DNA from: Pseudomonas fluorescens Q2-87
GTDB lineage: Bacteria; Pseudomonadota; Gammaproteobacteria; Pseudomonadales; Pseudomonadaceae
Reading direction: 5' to 3'
NCBI RefSeq assembly: GCF_000281895.1
Contig: NZ_CM001558.1
Coordinates: 2,918,556-2,982,555, forward strand
Length of the DNA: 64,000 nt
The translations under genes and the position numbers were made by a program. Positions within the stretch are counted from its first letter, which is position 1, and every line of letters starts with the position of its first letter. This document shows, piece by piece, positions 7,742 to 16,293 of this stretch. The notes beneath the pieces are model-generated. The model worked only from the letters and a program-made list of their open reading frames with translations. It was not told the origin of the DNA and did no database searches.

Positions 7742-9541
7742 ATGCAACGCTTATTGTTTTCCCTGTTGATCTGCCTGGGGCTGGTGCTTCCGGCGACCGC
7801 CAATGCCTGGTGGCAGGACGATTGGCATTACCGCAAACAGATTTCGGTGGACACCACGCCCCAGGGCGCCGCCATCGCCCAAGCCCTGGGCCGCACGGCA
7901 CTGCTGGTGCGCCTGCACACCGGTAACTTCACCTTCGATGGTGTCAAGGACGACGGCTCGGACCTGCGTTTTGTCAGCGCCGACGACAAGACCGTGCTCA
8001 ATCATCAGATCGAGAGTTTCGACCCGTTGATGGGCATGGCGTTGGTCTGGGTCGATGTGCCAAGTGTGGAGGGCGGACAGCGGCAGGACCTGTGGATGTA
8101 TTACGGCAACCAGAAGGCACCGGCCACGGGCAGCGGTCAGTTGACGTTCGATCCGGACTACACCGCGCTGTACCACTTCGACGGCGCCACCGGCGTGCCG
8201 CCCAAGGACACCACGGCCTACGGCAACAATGCCCAGGGCGCCGTCGGCACTAGCGTCGACGGCGTGATCGGGCGTGCCTTGCAGTTCAACGGCCAGCCGC
8301 TGTTGCTGCCCGCCAGCCCGTCGTTGCAACAGGGCGCCGGCGCGGCGTTCACGTTCAGCACCTGGCTGCGCCAGGACCAGGCCAGCGGTGAGCAAGTGAT
8401 CCTGGCCCGCCACGACGGCGCCGCCAGCCTGATGGTGGGCGTGAATCAAGGCGTACCGTTTGTGGCAATCGACGGCCAGCGCGCCGTTTCCACCCAACCG
8501 CTGAACCCGGGCCAGTGGCAGCATCTGGCGCTGACCGCCGCGGGCGACAGAGTGGTGCTGTACGTAAACGGTCGCGAAACGGCGAGCCTCGCGGTGGCGA
8601 TGCCGGCGTTCAACTCGCCCATCGCCCTGGGCGCGGATGTCGTTGCCGGTGCCTTCGTGCCGTTCAGCGGCGCCATGGACGAAGCGCGCCTATCCAAGGT
8701 CGCTCGTCCGGCGCCGCTGCTGTTGGCCGACGCCAACGCCCAGGGCGCCGAATCGAAACTGGTGGCCTACGGGGTCGATGAAGAACAGTCCGGCTTCGGT
8801 TTCGGCAGCTTGGGTTTTTTGCTCAACGCCGTGCCGCTGGACGCCTGGGTGATCATCGCCGTCCTGGTGCTGATGATGTTCCAGTCGTGGATCATCATGA
8901 TTCGCAAGAACCGCATGGTCAGCCGCGTCAGTGCCGCCAACGAAGCCTTCCGCGAACAGTTCGCCAGGATCGGCACGCGCCTGGAGATGTTCGCCGACGA
9001 TCAGGACCTCGCCCAGCGCCTGCAACATTCATCCCTGTGGCGCCTGTATGGGGTGGCGGTCAAGGAAATCCGCACCCGGCGCGAGCAGGGCGCCGACACC
9101 TCATCGGTGTCGGCGGCCACCATCGAAGCGATCCGCTGTTCCATGGACGGCGTGCGCACTCGGGAAAACCAGCAACTGAGTTCGAAACTCTCGACCCTGT
9201 CCAACGCCATCGCCGGCGGTCCTTACATCGGCCTGCTCGGCACCGTGCTGGGGATCATGGTGGTGTTCCTCGGCACGGCGATGGCCGGTGATGTGAACAT
9301 CAACGCCATCGCTCCAGGCATGGCGGCAGCCTTGCTCGCCACCGCGATGGGCCTGTTCGTCGCCATTCCCGCGCTGTTTGGCTACAACCGCCTGATTACC
9401 CGCAACAAGGAAGTCAGCGCTGACATGCGGGTCTTCGTTGACGAGTTCATCACCCGGCTGGCGGAGCTGCACGGCGAAGGCCAGGCCGGCGAAGCGGCCC
9501 AGCGCCGTGACCATCACGTCCAATCGTTCGTACCGGCCTGA
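7742..9541 (+). CDS. ExbB/TolQ-type proton channel with N-terminal DUF2341 and LamG-like domains
   Basis: 599 residues, over twice the length of ordinary ExbB. A signal peptide (about 1-22, ending ANA) precedes a DUF2341 domain (about 25-130; WWQDDWHYRKQISVDT, LWMYYGN). A concanavalin/LamG-like domain follows (about 145-330; YHFDG, FTFSTWLRQ, PGQWQHLALTA, LYVNGRETA, FSGAMDEARLSK). After a transmembrane helix (about 358-380) comes the MotA/TolQ/ExbB core with GPYIGLLGTVLGIMVVFLGTA and a final membrane pair. The lectin-like half should be periplasmic. It sits between pdtB and exbD and matches the placement of P. aeruginosa exbB2. The ATG at 7742 has better AGGAG spacing than 7736. Confidence 0.85.
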   Translation: MQRLLFSLLICLGLVLPATANAWWQDDWHYRKQISVDTTPQGAAIAQALGRTALLVRLHTGNFTFDGVKDDGSDLRFVSADDKTVLNHQIESFDPLMGMALVWVDVPSVEGGQRQDLWMYYGNQKAPATGSGQLTFDPDYTALYHFDGATGVPPKDTTAYGNNAQGAVGTSVDGVIGRALQFNGQPLLLPASPSLQQGAGAAFTFSTWLRQDQASGEQVILARHDGAASLMVGVNQGVPFVAIDGQRAVSTQPLNPGQWQHLALTAAGDRVVLYVNGRETASLAVAMPAFNSPIALGADVVAGAFVPFSGAMDEARLSKVARPAPLLLADANAQGAESKLVAYGVDEEQSGFGFGSLGFLLNAVPLDAWVIIAVLVLMMFQSWIIMIRKNRMVSRVSAANEAFREQFARIGTRLEMFADDQDLAQRLQHSSLWRLYGVAVKEIRTRREQGADTSSVSAATIEAIRCSMDGVRTRENQQLSSKLSTLSNAIAGGPYIGLLGTVLGIMVVFLGTAMAGDVNINAIAPGMAAALLATAMGLFVAIPALFGYNRLITRNKEVSADMRVFVDEFITRLAELHGEGQAGEAAQRRDHHVQSFVPA

Positions 9542-9551
9542 GGGGATCGCG

Positions 9552-9977
9552 ATGGCTAGCGTAAATGCTTCACACGATGACGACGATGACGCGGCGGTCG
9601 ACAGCATCAACATCACGCCATTGGTGGACGTGCTCATGGTGGTGCTGGTGATGTTCATCCTCACCGCCACGGCCCAAGTGTCAGGGATCCAGATCAACCT
9701 GCCCAAGGCCAGCGCCTCGGTGTCGTTGTCCGAAGCCAAGACCAAGGCGATTTCGGTGAATGACGGCGGGCAGGTGTTCCTCGATGCCTACCCGGTGACC
9801 CTGGCTGAGCTGGAAGAGCGCCTGCGCATCGAGAAGGCCCGAAGCCCGGATTTTCCGGTGATCGTGCGCGGCGACGCGACGGTGCAGTACCAGAAAGTCA
9901 TCGAGGTGCTGGACTTGTTACGGCGCCTGGAGTTGTCCCAGGTCGGTCTGGTGACCGGCAAACCGAGCCAGGGCTGA
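9552..9977 (+). CDS. exbD: ExbD/TolR-family biopolymer transport protein
   Basis: 141 residues. The N-terminal acidic DDDDDAAVDSINITPLVDVLMVVLVMFI segment carries the single transmembrane helix and the conserved membrane Asp of ExbD/TolR (in the PLVDVLMV motif). A periplasmic domain follows (ISVNDGGQVFLDAYPVTL, VIVRGDATVQYQKVIEVLDLLRRL). It would form the proton-driven stator complex with the ExbB fusion encoded 10 bp upstream and drive the TonB-like protein encoded 2 bp downstream. Start chosen at the ATG with GGGGA upstream. Confidence 0.93.
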   Translation: MASVNASHDDDDDAAVDSINITPLVDVLMVVLVMFILTATAQVSGIQINLPKASASVSLSEAKTKAISVNDGGQVFLDAYPVTLAELEERLRIEKARSPDFPVIVRGDATVQYQKVIEVLDLLRRLELSQVGLVTGKPSQG

Positions 9978-9979
9978 CC

Positions 9980-10684
9980 ATGACCGCCAGACTTCCTATC
10001 AATCCACCCCCGGTGAAGGCCTCCCCGGTGCGCCTGCTCAAATGGGCCGCGGGCCTGCTGCTGGGCGCCGTGGCGGCCTGGCTGCTGTGGCAGTGGGCCA
10101 ACGACATGAGCGGCGTGCGCCGGGAAGCGCCGAAGGTGCCGACGATCATTCCGCTGCCGCCTCCGCCCCCTCCGCCGCCGGAGAAACCCAAGGAGCCGGA
10201 ACCCAAGGTCGAGGAAAAAATGCCCGAGCCTGAACCGACCCCGGAACCCGAAGAGGTCAAGCCCGAGGAAGAAGCACCGCCGTCGCCGGTGGATGACCTG
10301 GCGAACCCGATGCAGATGGACGGCGATGCGCAATCGGGCAACGACGCTTTCAACATCGGCGCCGGCAAGGGCGGTGGCATGGCCGGAGCAGGCGGAGGGC
10401 GATTGGGCAACGGCACGTACAGCCAATTCCTGGCGTTCACCTTCCAGCGCCTGCTGCGAGAGAACCCGGATCTGCGCAGCCTGGCGTTCGCCCTGCAGGC
10501 CGACGTCTGGCTGAGCGCCGTGGGGGAAATCACCCGGGTCGAGCTAGTGAAATCCAGCGGCAATCGGCAAGTGGACGAGCAGGTGATTTCCGCCCTGCGC
10601 GGCGCACCTCATTTGAGTGAACGGCCACCGGCCTCCCTGACTTTGCCCGTGCGCCTGTCCTTGCAGGGACGGCGACCGGGTTAA
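9980..10684 (+). CDS. TonB-like energy transducer
   Basis: 234 residues. The N-terminal membrane anchor (about 17-42) is followed by a Pro/Glu/Lys-rich spacer (about 55-105, PPPPPPPPEKPKEPEPKVEEK and similar), a short Gly-rich stretch and a C-terminal domain. That domain (YSQFLAFTFQRLLRENPDLR, VGEITRVELVKSSGNRQVDEQVISALR) resembles the TonB/TolA C-terminal fold. Coding starts 2 bp after exbD. Function: carry energy from the ExbB-ExbD complex across the periplasm to an outer-membrane partner. No plugged TonB-dependent receptor is encoded in the cluster, so the partner may be the PdtB-like barrel, the porin or a receptor elsewhere. Confidence 0.82.
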   Translation: MTARLPINPPPVKASPVRLLKWAAGLLLGAVAAWLLWQWANDMSGVRREAPKVPTIIPLPPPPPPPPEKPKEPEPKVEEKMPEPEPTPEPEEVKPEEEAPPSPVDDLANPMQMDGDAQSGNDAFNIGAGKGGGMAGAGGGRLGNGTYSQFLAFTFQRLLRENPDLRSLAFALQADVWLSAVGEITRVELVKSSGNRQVDEQVISALRGAPHLSERPPASLTLPVRLSLQGRRPG

Positions 10685-10723
10685 CCGACTATTTGAAAGT
10701 TTGCCAACAGGAGTTGTGTGCAG

Positions 10724-12415
10724 ATGATTTCCAATGTGAATCGATTGTCGTGGGCGATCGGCCTGGTGGTGTTGAGCCTGGCCGGACACGCGGCCGCCGC
10801 CCCGGCGCCTTCGGAAAACGCCACGATCAATCTGATCCGCCTGCTGGTGCAGCAAGGCGTGTTGAAGCAAGACCAGGCCGATGGCCTGATCGCCCAGGCC
10901 GAACGTGAAGCGGCGCAGGCCCGTCAAGCCGCCACGGCAATTGCCGCAACGCCGGCCGGTGCGCCGGGGGACGTGCGGGTGCAATACGTGCCGAATATCG
11001 TGCGTGAGCAGATCCGCGACCAGGTCAAGGCCGAAGTCATGGCCACCGCCAAGCAGGAAAACTGGGCGCAGCCCAACACCTTTCCGGATTGGGTCTCGCG
11101 CATCAGTTTCGATGGCGACATTCGCTTGCGGGATGAGTCGCGCTATTACTCGGGCACCAACAGCAACCAAATCGTCGATTTCGCCCGCCTCAACGACAGG
11201 GGCCCATACGACGTCAACCCCAACAGCAGTTCGAGCCTGCCACCGTTGCTCAACACTCGTGAGGACCGGGAAAACCTGTTCCGCCTGCGGGCGCGCCTGG
11301 GCATGAAAGCGGTGATCGCGCCGCAATGGACGGCGGGAATCCGCATTGGCACCGGTTCGGACAACAACCCAGTGTCCACCACCCAGACCCTGGGCGGCGG
11401 GTTCGGCAAGAAAGACATTTGGCTCGACCAGGGTTACTTGACCTGGAAACCCTCGGATGAGCTGACCCTGACCGGTGGACGTTTTGCCAATCCGTTTTTC
11501 TCCACCGACTTGTTGTATTCCGGTGACCTGAACTTCGATGGCGTGGCGGCGAATTTCAACCACAAGCTCAATCAGGACTGGGGTGTGTTCGGCACCGTCG
11601 GCGCGTTCCCGGTGGAGTACACCAATGACACCAGCACCAGCAACGGCAGTGACAAGGAAGAGAGCGATAACAAGTGGCTGTACGGCGCGCAACTGGGCGC
11701 CAACTGGGCGATCAACGACAGCAACCGGATCAAGGGCGCGCTGGCGTATTACCGCTTCGACGACATCGAAGGCCAGCGTTCTTCGTCGTGCCAGCCGTGG
11801 GCCGGCGACCCGGGCTGCGACAGCGACGGTTCACGCGTAGCGTTCATGCAAAAGGGCAACACCGTATTTTTGCTGCGGGACATCGCGCCCAATCCGCTCA
11901 ACCCGTCCACCACGCCACAGCCGCAATACGTCGGCCTGGCCTCGGAATTCAACCTGCTGGACGTGAACCTGGCGTGGGACACCGACCTGCCTGAAGACCT
12001 GAAACTGCGCAGCCAGGCCCACTACGTGCACAACCTGGGCTACGACGAAGGCGAGATGCGCAAGCGTTCGGCAGGGCAGTTCGCCAACAACCTGGACAGC
12101 GACGGCGAAGTGCAAAGCGGTGCCAACGCCTGGATGCTGCAATTCACCCTGGGCAGCTCCTTGGAACTCAAGCGCCAGGGCGACTGGAACCTGTTCGCCG
12201 GATACAAGTACATCCAGCCCGATGCCTTGCCGGACGGCTTCAACGATTCGTCATTCCATCTGGGCGGCACCAACGCCAAGGGTTATTTCCTGGGTGGCAA
12301 CTATGGCCTGGCGAATAACGTCTTCGCCACCGGCCGTTGGTTGAGTTCCGAAGCGGTGTACGGCGCGCCGTACGACATCGATGTCTTGCAGCTTGAAATC
12401 AACACGCGCTTCTAA
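10724..12415 (+). CDS. Putative outer-membrane porin (coiled-coil N-terminus, beta-barrel)
   Basis: 563 residues with a signal peptide (ends about AAA, residue 22). A short helical Gln/Ala-rich stretch follows (NLIRLLVQQGVLKQDQADGLIAQAEREAAQARQ), then a barrel-like sequence with alternating aromatic and hydrophobic strands ending in NTRF, with terminal Phe. It fits the 'putative porin' family. It lies 39 bp after the TonB-like gene, as PA0696 does in P. aeruginosa. The helical N-terminal segment may contact the periplasmic complex or the wall. The ATG at 10724 has AGGAG ten bases upstream; a GTG at 10718 is the alternative. Transported solute unknown. Confidence 0.72.
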   Translation: MISNVNRLSWAIGLVVLSLAGHAAAAPAPSENATINLIRLLVQQGVLKQDQADGLIAQAEREAAQARQAATAIAATPAGAPGDVRVQYVPNIVREQIRDQVKAEVMATAKQENWAQPNTFPDWVSRISFDGDIRLRDESRYYSGTNSNQIVDFARLNDRGPYDVNPNSSSSLPPLLNTREDRENLFRLRARLGMKAVIAPQWTAGIRIGTGSDNNPVSTTQTLGGGFGKKDIWLDQGYLTWKPSDELTLTGGRFANPFFSTDLLYSGDLNFDGVAANFNHKLNQDWGVFGTVGAFPVEYTNDTSTSNGSDKEESDNKWLYGAQLGANWAINDSNRIKGALAYYRFDDIEGQRSSSCQPWAGDPGCDSDGSRVAFMQKGNTVFLLRDIAPNPLNPSTTPQPQYVGLASEFNLLDVNLAWDTDLPEDLKLRSQAHYVHNLGYDEGEMRKRSAGQFANNLDSDGEVQSGANAWMLQFTLGSSLELKRQGDWNLFAGYKYIQPDALPDGFNDSSFHLGGTNAKGYFLGGNYGLANNVFATGRWLSSEAVYGAPYDIDVLQLEINTRF

Positions 12416-12430
12416 GCGCAGGGAGGCCCC

Positions 12431-13078
12431 ATGAAAAGGCGAGCCATGAACGCTTGTCCAGTCACGCTGCTGGTACTGGGCCTGTTGCTGGGCGGCAGCG
12501 CCCACGGTGAAGGCCTGGAGGAACGGTTGCGGGCGCAACTGCGCAGCACCACTGCCCAGTTGCAAGCCCTGCAAAGCGAACAAGCCCAGGCCAGCGCCGC
12601 CCGCCAGGCTGCGCAAAGCCAGGCCCAGGAGGCTCAGGCGCAGGTCAAGCAATTGACTGCGCAACTGAGCAAGGCCCAGGCGCTGAACGAACAACTGTCT
12701 GGGCACCAGCAGACCCTGCAAAGCCAGGCCCAGGCCCAGGTGACGGCCAGCAACGAGCAGATCGGCAAGTTCAAGAAAGCCTATGACGAGCTGTTGGTTT
12801 TGGCCCGTGGCAAGGAGGCCGAGCGGGCGCGGCTGGAGGCGCAACTGACGGAGCGTGACACACAAGTGCAGCAATGTTCGGTCAAGAATCAGCAAATGTA
12901 CGACGTGGCCAAGTCCCTGCTGCATGCCTACGAAACCCTTGATGTGACCGACATCGTGAAGATCCGCCAGCCGTTCGCCGCCAAGGCCCGTGTACGTTTC
13001 GAAGAGCTGGCCCAAGGTTTTGGCGATGACCTCTATAAAAACCGTTTCGATGCGCCACAGGCCGCGAACATTCATTGA
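12431..13078 (+). CDS. Periplasmic coiled-coil protein of the pdt locus
   Basis: 215 residues: signal peptide (about 1-26, ending AHG), then a long heptad-patterned Gln/Ala/Leu-rich coiled coil (about 27-155) and a short C-terminal helical segment with MYDVAKSLLHAYETLDVTDIV. No enzyme motif is visible. It begins 15 bp after the porin gene and is followed after 22 bp by the YbjN gene, so it is part of the same transcription unit. The coiled coil suggests a structural or scaffolding role in the periplasm. Function unknown. Confidence 0.75.
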   Translation: MKRRAMNACPVTLLVLGLLLGGSAHGEGLEERLRAQLRSTTAQLQALQSEQAQASAARQAAQSQAQEAQAQVKQLTAQLSKAQALNEQLSGHQQTLQSQAQAQVTASNEQIGKFKKAYDELLVLARGKEAERARLEAQLTERDTQVQQCSVKNQQMYDVAKSLLHAYETLDVTDIVKIRQPFAAKARVRFEELAQGFGDDLYKNRFDAPQAANIH

Positions 13079-13100
13079 TTAACGCAAGGAAGAATTGACC

Positions 13101-13580
13101 ATGACCTTACTGATCGAGCACGTATCCCCCCAGACCCTGACCGAGCTGTTGCAGGCCGCAGGCTACCGGGTCAACGAAACGCAGCAGAACGGCATCGTGC
13201 AATTGCTCAGTGCCAGCCAGGGCATCGGCTATGCCGTGCGTTTCGGCAACCCTGGGCCGACACCGGGTGCGTACCTGGATTTCACGTTCAGCTGTGCCTT
13301 GCGGGTGCAGGGTGAGTTGCCGGCCGGCCTGGCGGAACTCTGGAACGCGTCGCGACGCTTTGCCCGGTTGTCGGTGCAGGGCGAATTCCTGGTGATGGAA
13401 ATGGACGTGGTGGTAGCCGCCGGGGTAAGCCCCGATCATTTGCGCAGCCACTTGGAATTGTGGGATCGGTTGCTGCAGGAATTTATCGTCTACCTGCGTG
13501 AATACAGCCAGGACGCCGCGCGGGTGCAGGCCCAGGCACAGCCGGCCGAGGAATCGCTGGAAGAGGCCGCCGCATCGTGA
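13101..13580 (+). CDS. YbjN-domain protein
   Basis: 159 residues from ATG 13101. The pattern SPQTLTELLQAAGYRV, a central GIGYAVRFGNPG strand and WNASRRFARLSVQGEFLVMEMDVVVAAGVS fits the YbjN fold (PF10722), related to type III secretion chaperones. There is no signal peptide, so it should be cytoplasmic. The last four bases overlap the start of the PpiC gene (GTGA), which implies translational coupling. A chaperone-like or sensing role within the Pdt-like cluster is possible but not shown. Confidence 0.72.
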   Translation: MTLLIEHVSPQTLTELLQAAGYRVNETQQNGIVQLLSASQGIGYAVRFGNPGPTPGAYLDFTFSCALRVQGELPAGLAELWNASRRFARLSVQGEFLVMEMDVVVAAGVSPDHLRSHLELWDRLLQEFIVYLREYSQDAARVQAQAQPAEESLEEAAAS

Positions 13581-14524
13581 AAAAGCCGACCTTCGTCATC
13601 AGCGCTGCGGCGTTGGGCCTGGTCGCCGTGGCGGTGACGCTTGGCCTGCGCCCGGGCAGCGATCCGGTGGCAGCGGTGCAGTCCCTCAGCGTCGTTTCGG
13701 CCGACGCGCCGAGCCTGGCCCGGTTGGGTAATCAGCAAGTCAGTGGCGATGAGCTCAAGAGCTTGCTGGCAGCCCTGGCGCCTGAGGTTCGTCAGCAGAT
13801 GCGTGGCAATCGGGCTGCGCTGGAAGGCTGGATCCGCGCACGTCTCGCGGAAAAAGCCGTACTGGAGCAAGCCGATGCCCAAGGCTGGCGCCAGCGACCG
13901 GACGTTGAGCGCCAGACCCGGGCCGCCGCTGAGCAGATCGTGTTTCGCGATTACCTGCAATCGGTCAGCCAGGTGCCGGCCGGATACCCCAGCGAAGAAG
14001 AATTGAAGCAGGCCTATGCGGCCGGCAAAGCCAACTGGACCGCGCCGGCGCTGTACCGTGTGAGCCAGATTTTCCTGGCCGCGAGCGAGCCGCAAACGAT
14101 CGAAGCGGTGCGTCGGCAGGCCGCGGAACTGAGCAAGAAAGCCCAGGCATCGCCCGCCGATTTTGCGGCGCTGGCGAGCCGTTATTCCCAGGACCGCAGC
14201 AGTGCCGAGCGGGGCGGCGACAGTGGTTTCCAGCCGCTCCAACAACTGGTTGCGCCGGTGCGTGAGGCGGTGGCGCGATTGAAAGTCGGGGCGGTGTCGG
14301 AGCCGGTGCAAAGTGCGGCGGGCTTTCATGTGATCAAGCTGACCGAGCAACAGCCCGCCCGCGAAGCGACCCTGGACGAAGTCCGCGAGCGCCTGGCCCA
14401 GGCCTTGCGCGCCCAGCGCCAGGAGCAGATCGCCAAGGCTTACCTGGATGGCATGCTCGACACGGCGACCTTGAGCATCGACGGTGCGCAACTGAGCAAG
14501 GTGCTGGAGGAGGGCTTTAGGTAG
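13577..14524 (+). CDS. PpiC-type peptidyl-prolyl cis-trans isomerase, membrane-anchored
   Basis: 315 residues starting at a GTG that overlaps the previous stop. An N-terminal hydrophobic anchor (about 8-25) precedes a SurA-like helical domain (about 40-140) and a parvulin rotamase domain (about 155-255). That domain has YRVSQIFLA, FAALASRYSQDRSSAERGGDSGFQPL, VGAVSEPVQSAAGFHVIKL, the typical PpiC/SurA pattern. It should act as a periplasmic foldase. In this cluster it is a natural candidate to assist folding of the barrel proteins or a secreted substrate. It corresponds in position to PA0699. Confidence 0.88.
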   Translation: MKKPTFVISAAALGLVAVAVTLGLRPGSDPVAAVQSLSVVSADAPSLARLGNQQVSGDELKSLLAALAPEVRQQMRGNRAALEGWIRARLAEKAVLEQADAQGWRQRPDVERQTRAAAEQIVFRDYLQSVSQVPAGYPSEEELKQAYAAGKANWTAPALYRVSQIFLAASEPQTIEAVRRQAAELSKKAQASPADFAALASRYSQDRSSAERGGDSGFQPLQQLVAPVREAVARLKVGAVSEPVQSAAGFHVIKLTEQQPAREATLDEVRERLAQALRAQRQEQIAKAYLDGMLDTATLSIDGAQLSKVLEEGFR

Positions 14525-14570
14525 ATCCGTAGCAACCCCGTGTATTGGAATAACCGACAGGGAGTCAACC

Positions 14571-15551
14571 ATGACATTCATCGAGCCCGCAGGACGCCTG
14601 GCTACTCATCCACATCACACGCCGTTTCGTGCCCCCGATCCCTGGCTGGCGCTCGCTGAGAGCATTGAGCCACAGGTGGCGCAGTGTTTTCTCGCCAGCG
14701 CCCGTTGTGGCTGTTTCATGCAGGCGGCCCGCAGCCTCAACGTCAAGGCGACCTGGCTGCGCAAGCAATTGGCGCATCTGGAGGCGCAGCTGCAACGCGC
14801 GTTGTTCACTTTCCAGGGCAGCGCCTTGACCCTCAGCCGTGAAGGCCGGCAGTTGCAGGCGCGGTTGATCGCGCTGGCCAACGAAGGGCCGCCGCCATTG
14901 AATGACCAACCCTTGATCCGCCTGGCCGTCGCCGAGTCGATCCTGCATGACATCCTGGGTCGAGACCTGACCTCGCTGCTGCGCCGCAACGCCGGCGTGC
15001 GGTTGCAGATCATCACGCTGGACAGTGAGCTGGCATTGCAAGCCGCCAGCGCCGACCTTGTGCTGTGGCTCAGTGATGGGCAGGCGTCGGGGCCGGGACC
15101 GAGCTTCGCCACCCTGCCTGCGGACCGACTGGCGCGGCTGGACTACGTGCCGCACATCGCCAAACGCTATTCACGGCTGGCCACGCGTCCGGACAGCCTT
15201 GATGACTTGAACGACTACATGGTGGTGCAATGGCAGGCGGACCGACAGGTGCACGGCTTCGCGGCGTGGAATGCCGTGGTGGAGCAGCGCCGGGCCGGCG
15301 TGGTGCAAGTGCAGTCCTATGAATTGATGCTGGAAATGATTCGCTGCAGCGCCTGCATTGGCCTGTTGCCCCAGTACATGAGCTGCTTCGACAGAGGCCT
15401 CGTCGCCTTGCCGGGTCTGTTTGCCGAGCCGATGCAGCGTCACCTGTGGATGGCCGTCAACACCCAGGCCGAAGACTCGCCGCAAGTACGGATGCTCGTC
15501 GAGTTGATCCATCACGCGCTGGACGAGCGCCGGGAGTGGTTTCAGGCATGA
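14571..15551 (+). CDS. LysR-like transcriptional regulator at the end of the pdt locus
   Basis: 326 residues. The winged HTH begins unusually late (about residues 36-95: FLASARCGCFMQAARSLNVKATWLRKQLAHLEAQLQRALF, then LTLSREGRQLQ), after an N-terminal extension of about 35 residues. The C-terminal part resembles a LysR substrate domain (IRLAVAESILHDIL, LIGLLPQYMS-type ending). It lies on the same strand, 46 bp after ppiC, so it may be cotranscribed with the genes it regulates, rather than divergent as most LysR genes are. Ligand unknown. Confidence 0.75.
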   Translation: MTFIEPAGRLATHPHHTPFRAPDPWLALAESIEPQVAQCFLASARCGCFMQAARSLNVKATWLRKQLAHLEAQLQRALFTFQGSALTLSREGRQLQARLIALANEGPPPLNDQPLIRLAVAESILHDILGRDLTSLLRRNAGVRLQIITLDSELALQAASADLVLWLSDGQASGPGPSFATLPADRLARLDYVPHIAKRYSRLATRPDSLDDLNDYMVVQWQADRQVHGFAAWNAVVEQRRAGVVQVQSYELMLEMIRCSACIGLLPQYMSCFDRGLVALPGLFAEPMQRHLWMAVNTQAEDSPQVRMLVELIHHALDERREWFQA

Positions 15552-15565
15552 CTGGGGCAAAAGCA

Positions 15566-15645
15566 GTGTGGGAGCCAGCTTGCTCGCGATGGCGTTGGCA
15601 CATTCAACACTGTCGCCAGTTGAGCCCCTACAGGTTCCCCACACT
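15566..15645. repeat. Degenerate REPIN-like element
   Basis: GTGTGGGAGCCAGCTTGCTCGCGATGGCG (in two parts, 15566-15594) is a Pseudomonas REP unit; the inverse end GGTTCCCCACAC closes the element at 15633-15644. It occupies the gap between two same-strand genes and probably acts as a spacer or terminator-like hairpin. Confidence 0.6.
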
Positions 15646-15698
15646 GCCTGGAGGGGCTTATAGTGAACGGCCTTGCCACGCCTCCAGGGAGGAGCCGC

Positions 15699-16196
15699 AT
15701 GTCTGAACCTTCGATCACCCTCGCACGTTTCACCGATGTCCATATCCCCGCTGTCACCGCGTTATATAACGATCCCGCAGTGACCCGCCAAGTGTTGCAA
15801 ATGCCTTTCCAATCCACCGAGGTCTGGCGCAAGCGCCTTGCCGTGGATGATGAACGCCAACTGAAACTGGTGGCGCTGCACCAAGGCGAAGTCATCGGTA
15901 ATCTTGGATTGGAGCAGTACTCGCGCATTCGCCGTGCTCACTGCGCCAGCCTGGGCATGGGCGTGGCAGTCGCCTGGCAGGGCAAGGGCGTGGGCTCGAT
16001 GCTGTTGGCTGCCGCGCTGGACGTCGCAGATAATTGGATGAATCTGCGGCGGGTCGAGCTGACGGTGTACGCCGACAACGAGGCGGCCATCGGGCTGTAC
16101 CGCAAGTTCGGTTTCGAAACTGAAGGCCTGATGCGCGACTATGCCGTGCGTGACGGGCGTTGGGTGGACACCCTGGCCATGGCACGGCTGCGTTGA
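15699..16196 (+). CDS. GNAT acetyltransferase, YhhY/AaaT-like
   Basis: 165 residues. Acetyl-CoA binding motif A is seen as LGMGVAVAWQGKGVGSMLLAAALD; the C-terminal LRRVELTVYADNEAAIGLYRKFGFETEGLMRDYAVRDG is typical GNAT. Two features resemble E. coli YhhY (AaaT), an L-amino-acid N-acyltransferase: the early VLQMPFQSTEVWRKRLA stretch, and the ending DGRWVDTLAMARLR, which parallels NGEYVDAYYMARVK. The ATG at 15699 follows GGAGGAG. A role in detoxifying amino acids or analogues is inferred from that similarity. Confidence 0.8.
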   Translation: MSEPSITLARFTDVHIPAVTALYNDPAVTRQVLQMPFQSTEVWRKRLAVDDERQLKLVALHQGEVIGNLGLEQYSRIRRAHCASLGMGVAVAWQGKGVGSMLLAAALDVADNWMNLRRVELTVYADNEAAIGLYRKFGFETEGLMRDYAVRDGRWVDTLAMARLR

Positions 16197-16293
16197 ACGC
16201 TCAACTGCGCAGGCAACTGGCATTTGCGTACGCCCAGGGCTTGAACCTGTCATCATCCAGCTTCGCAGCACGCCCTTAATCGAGGAACAGCGC

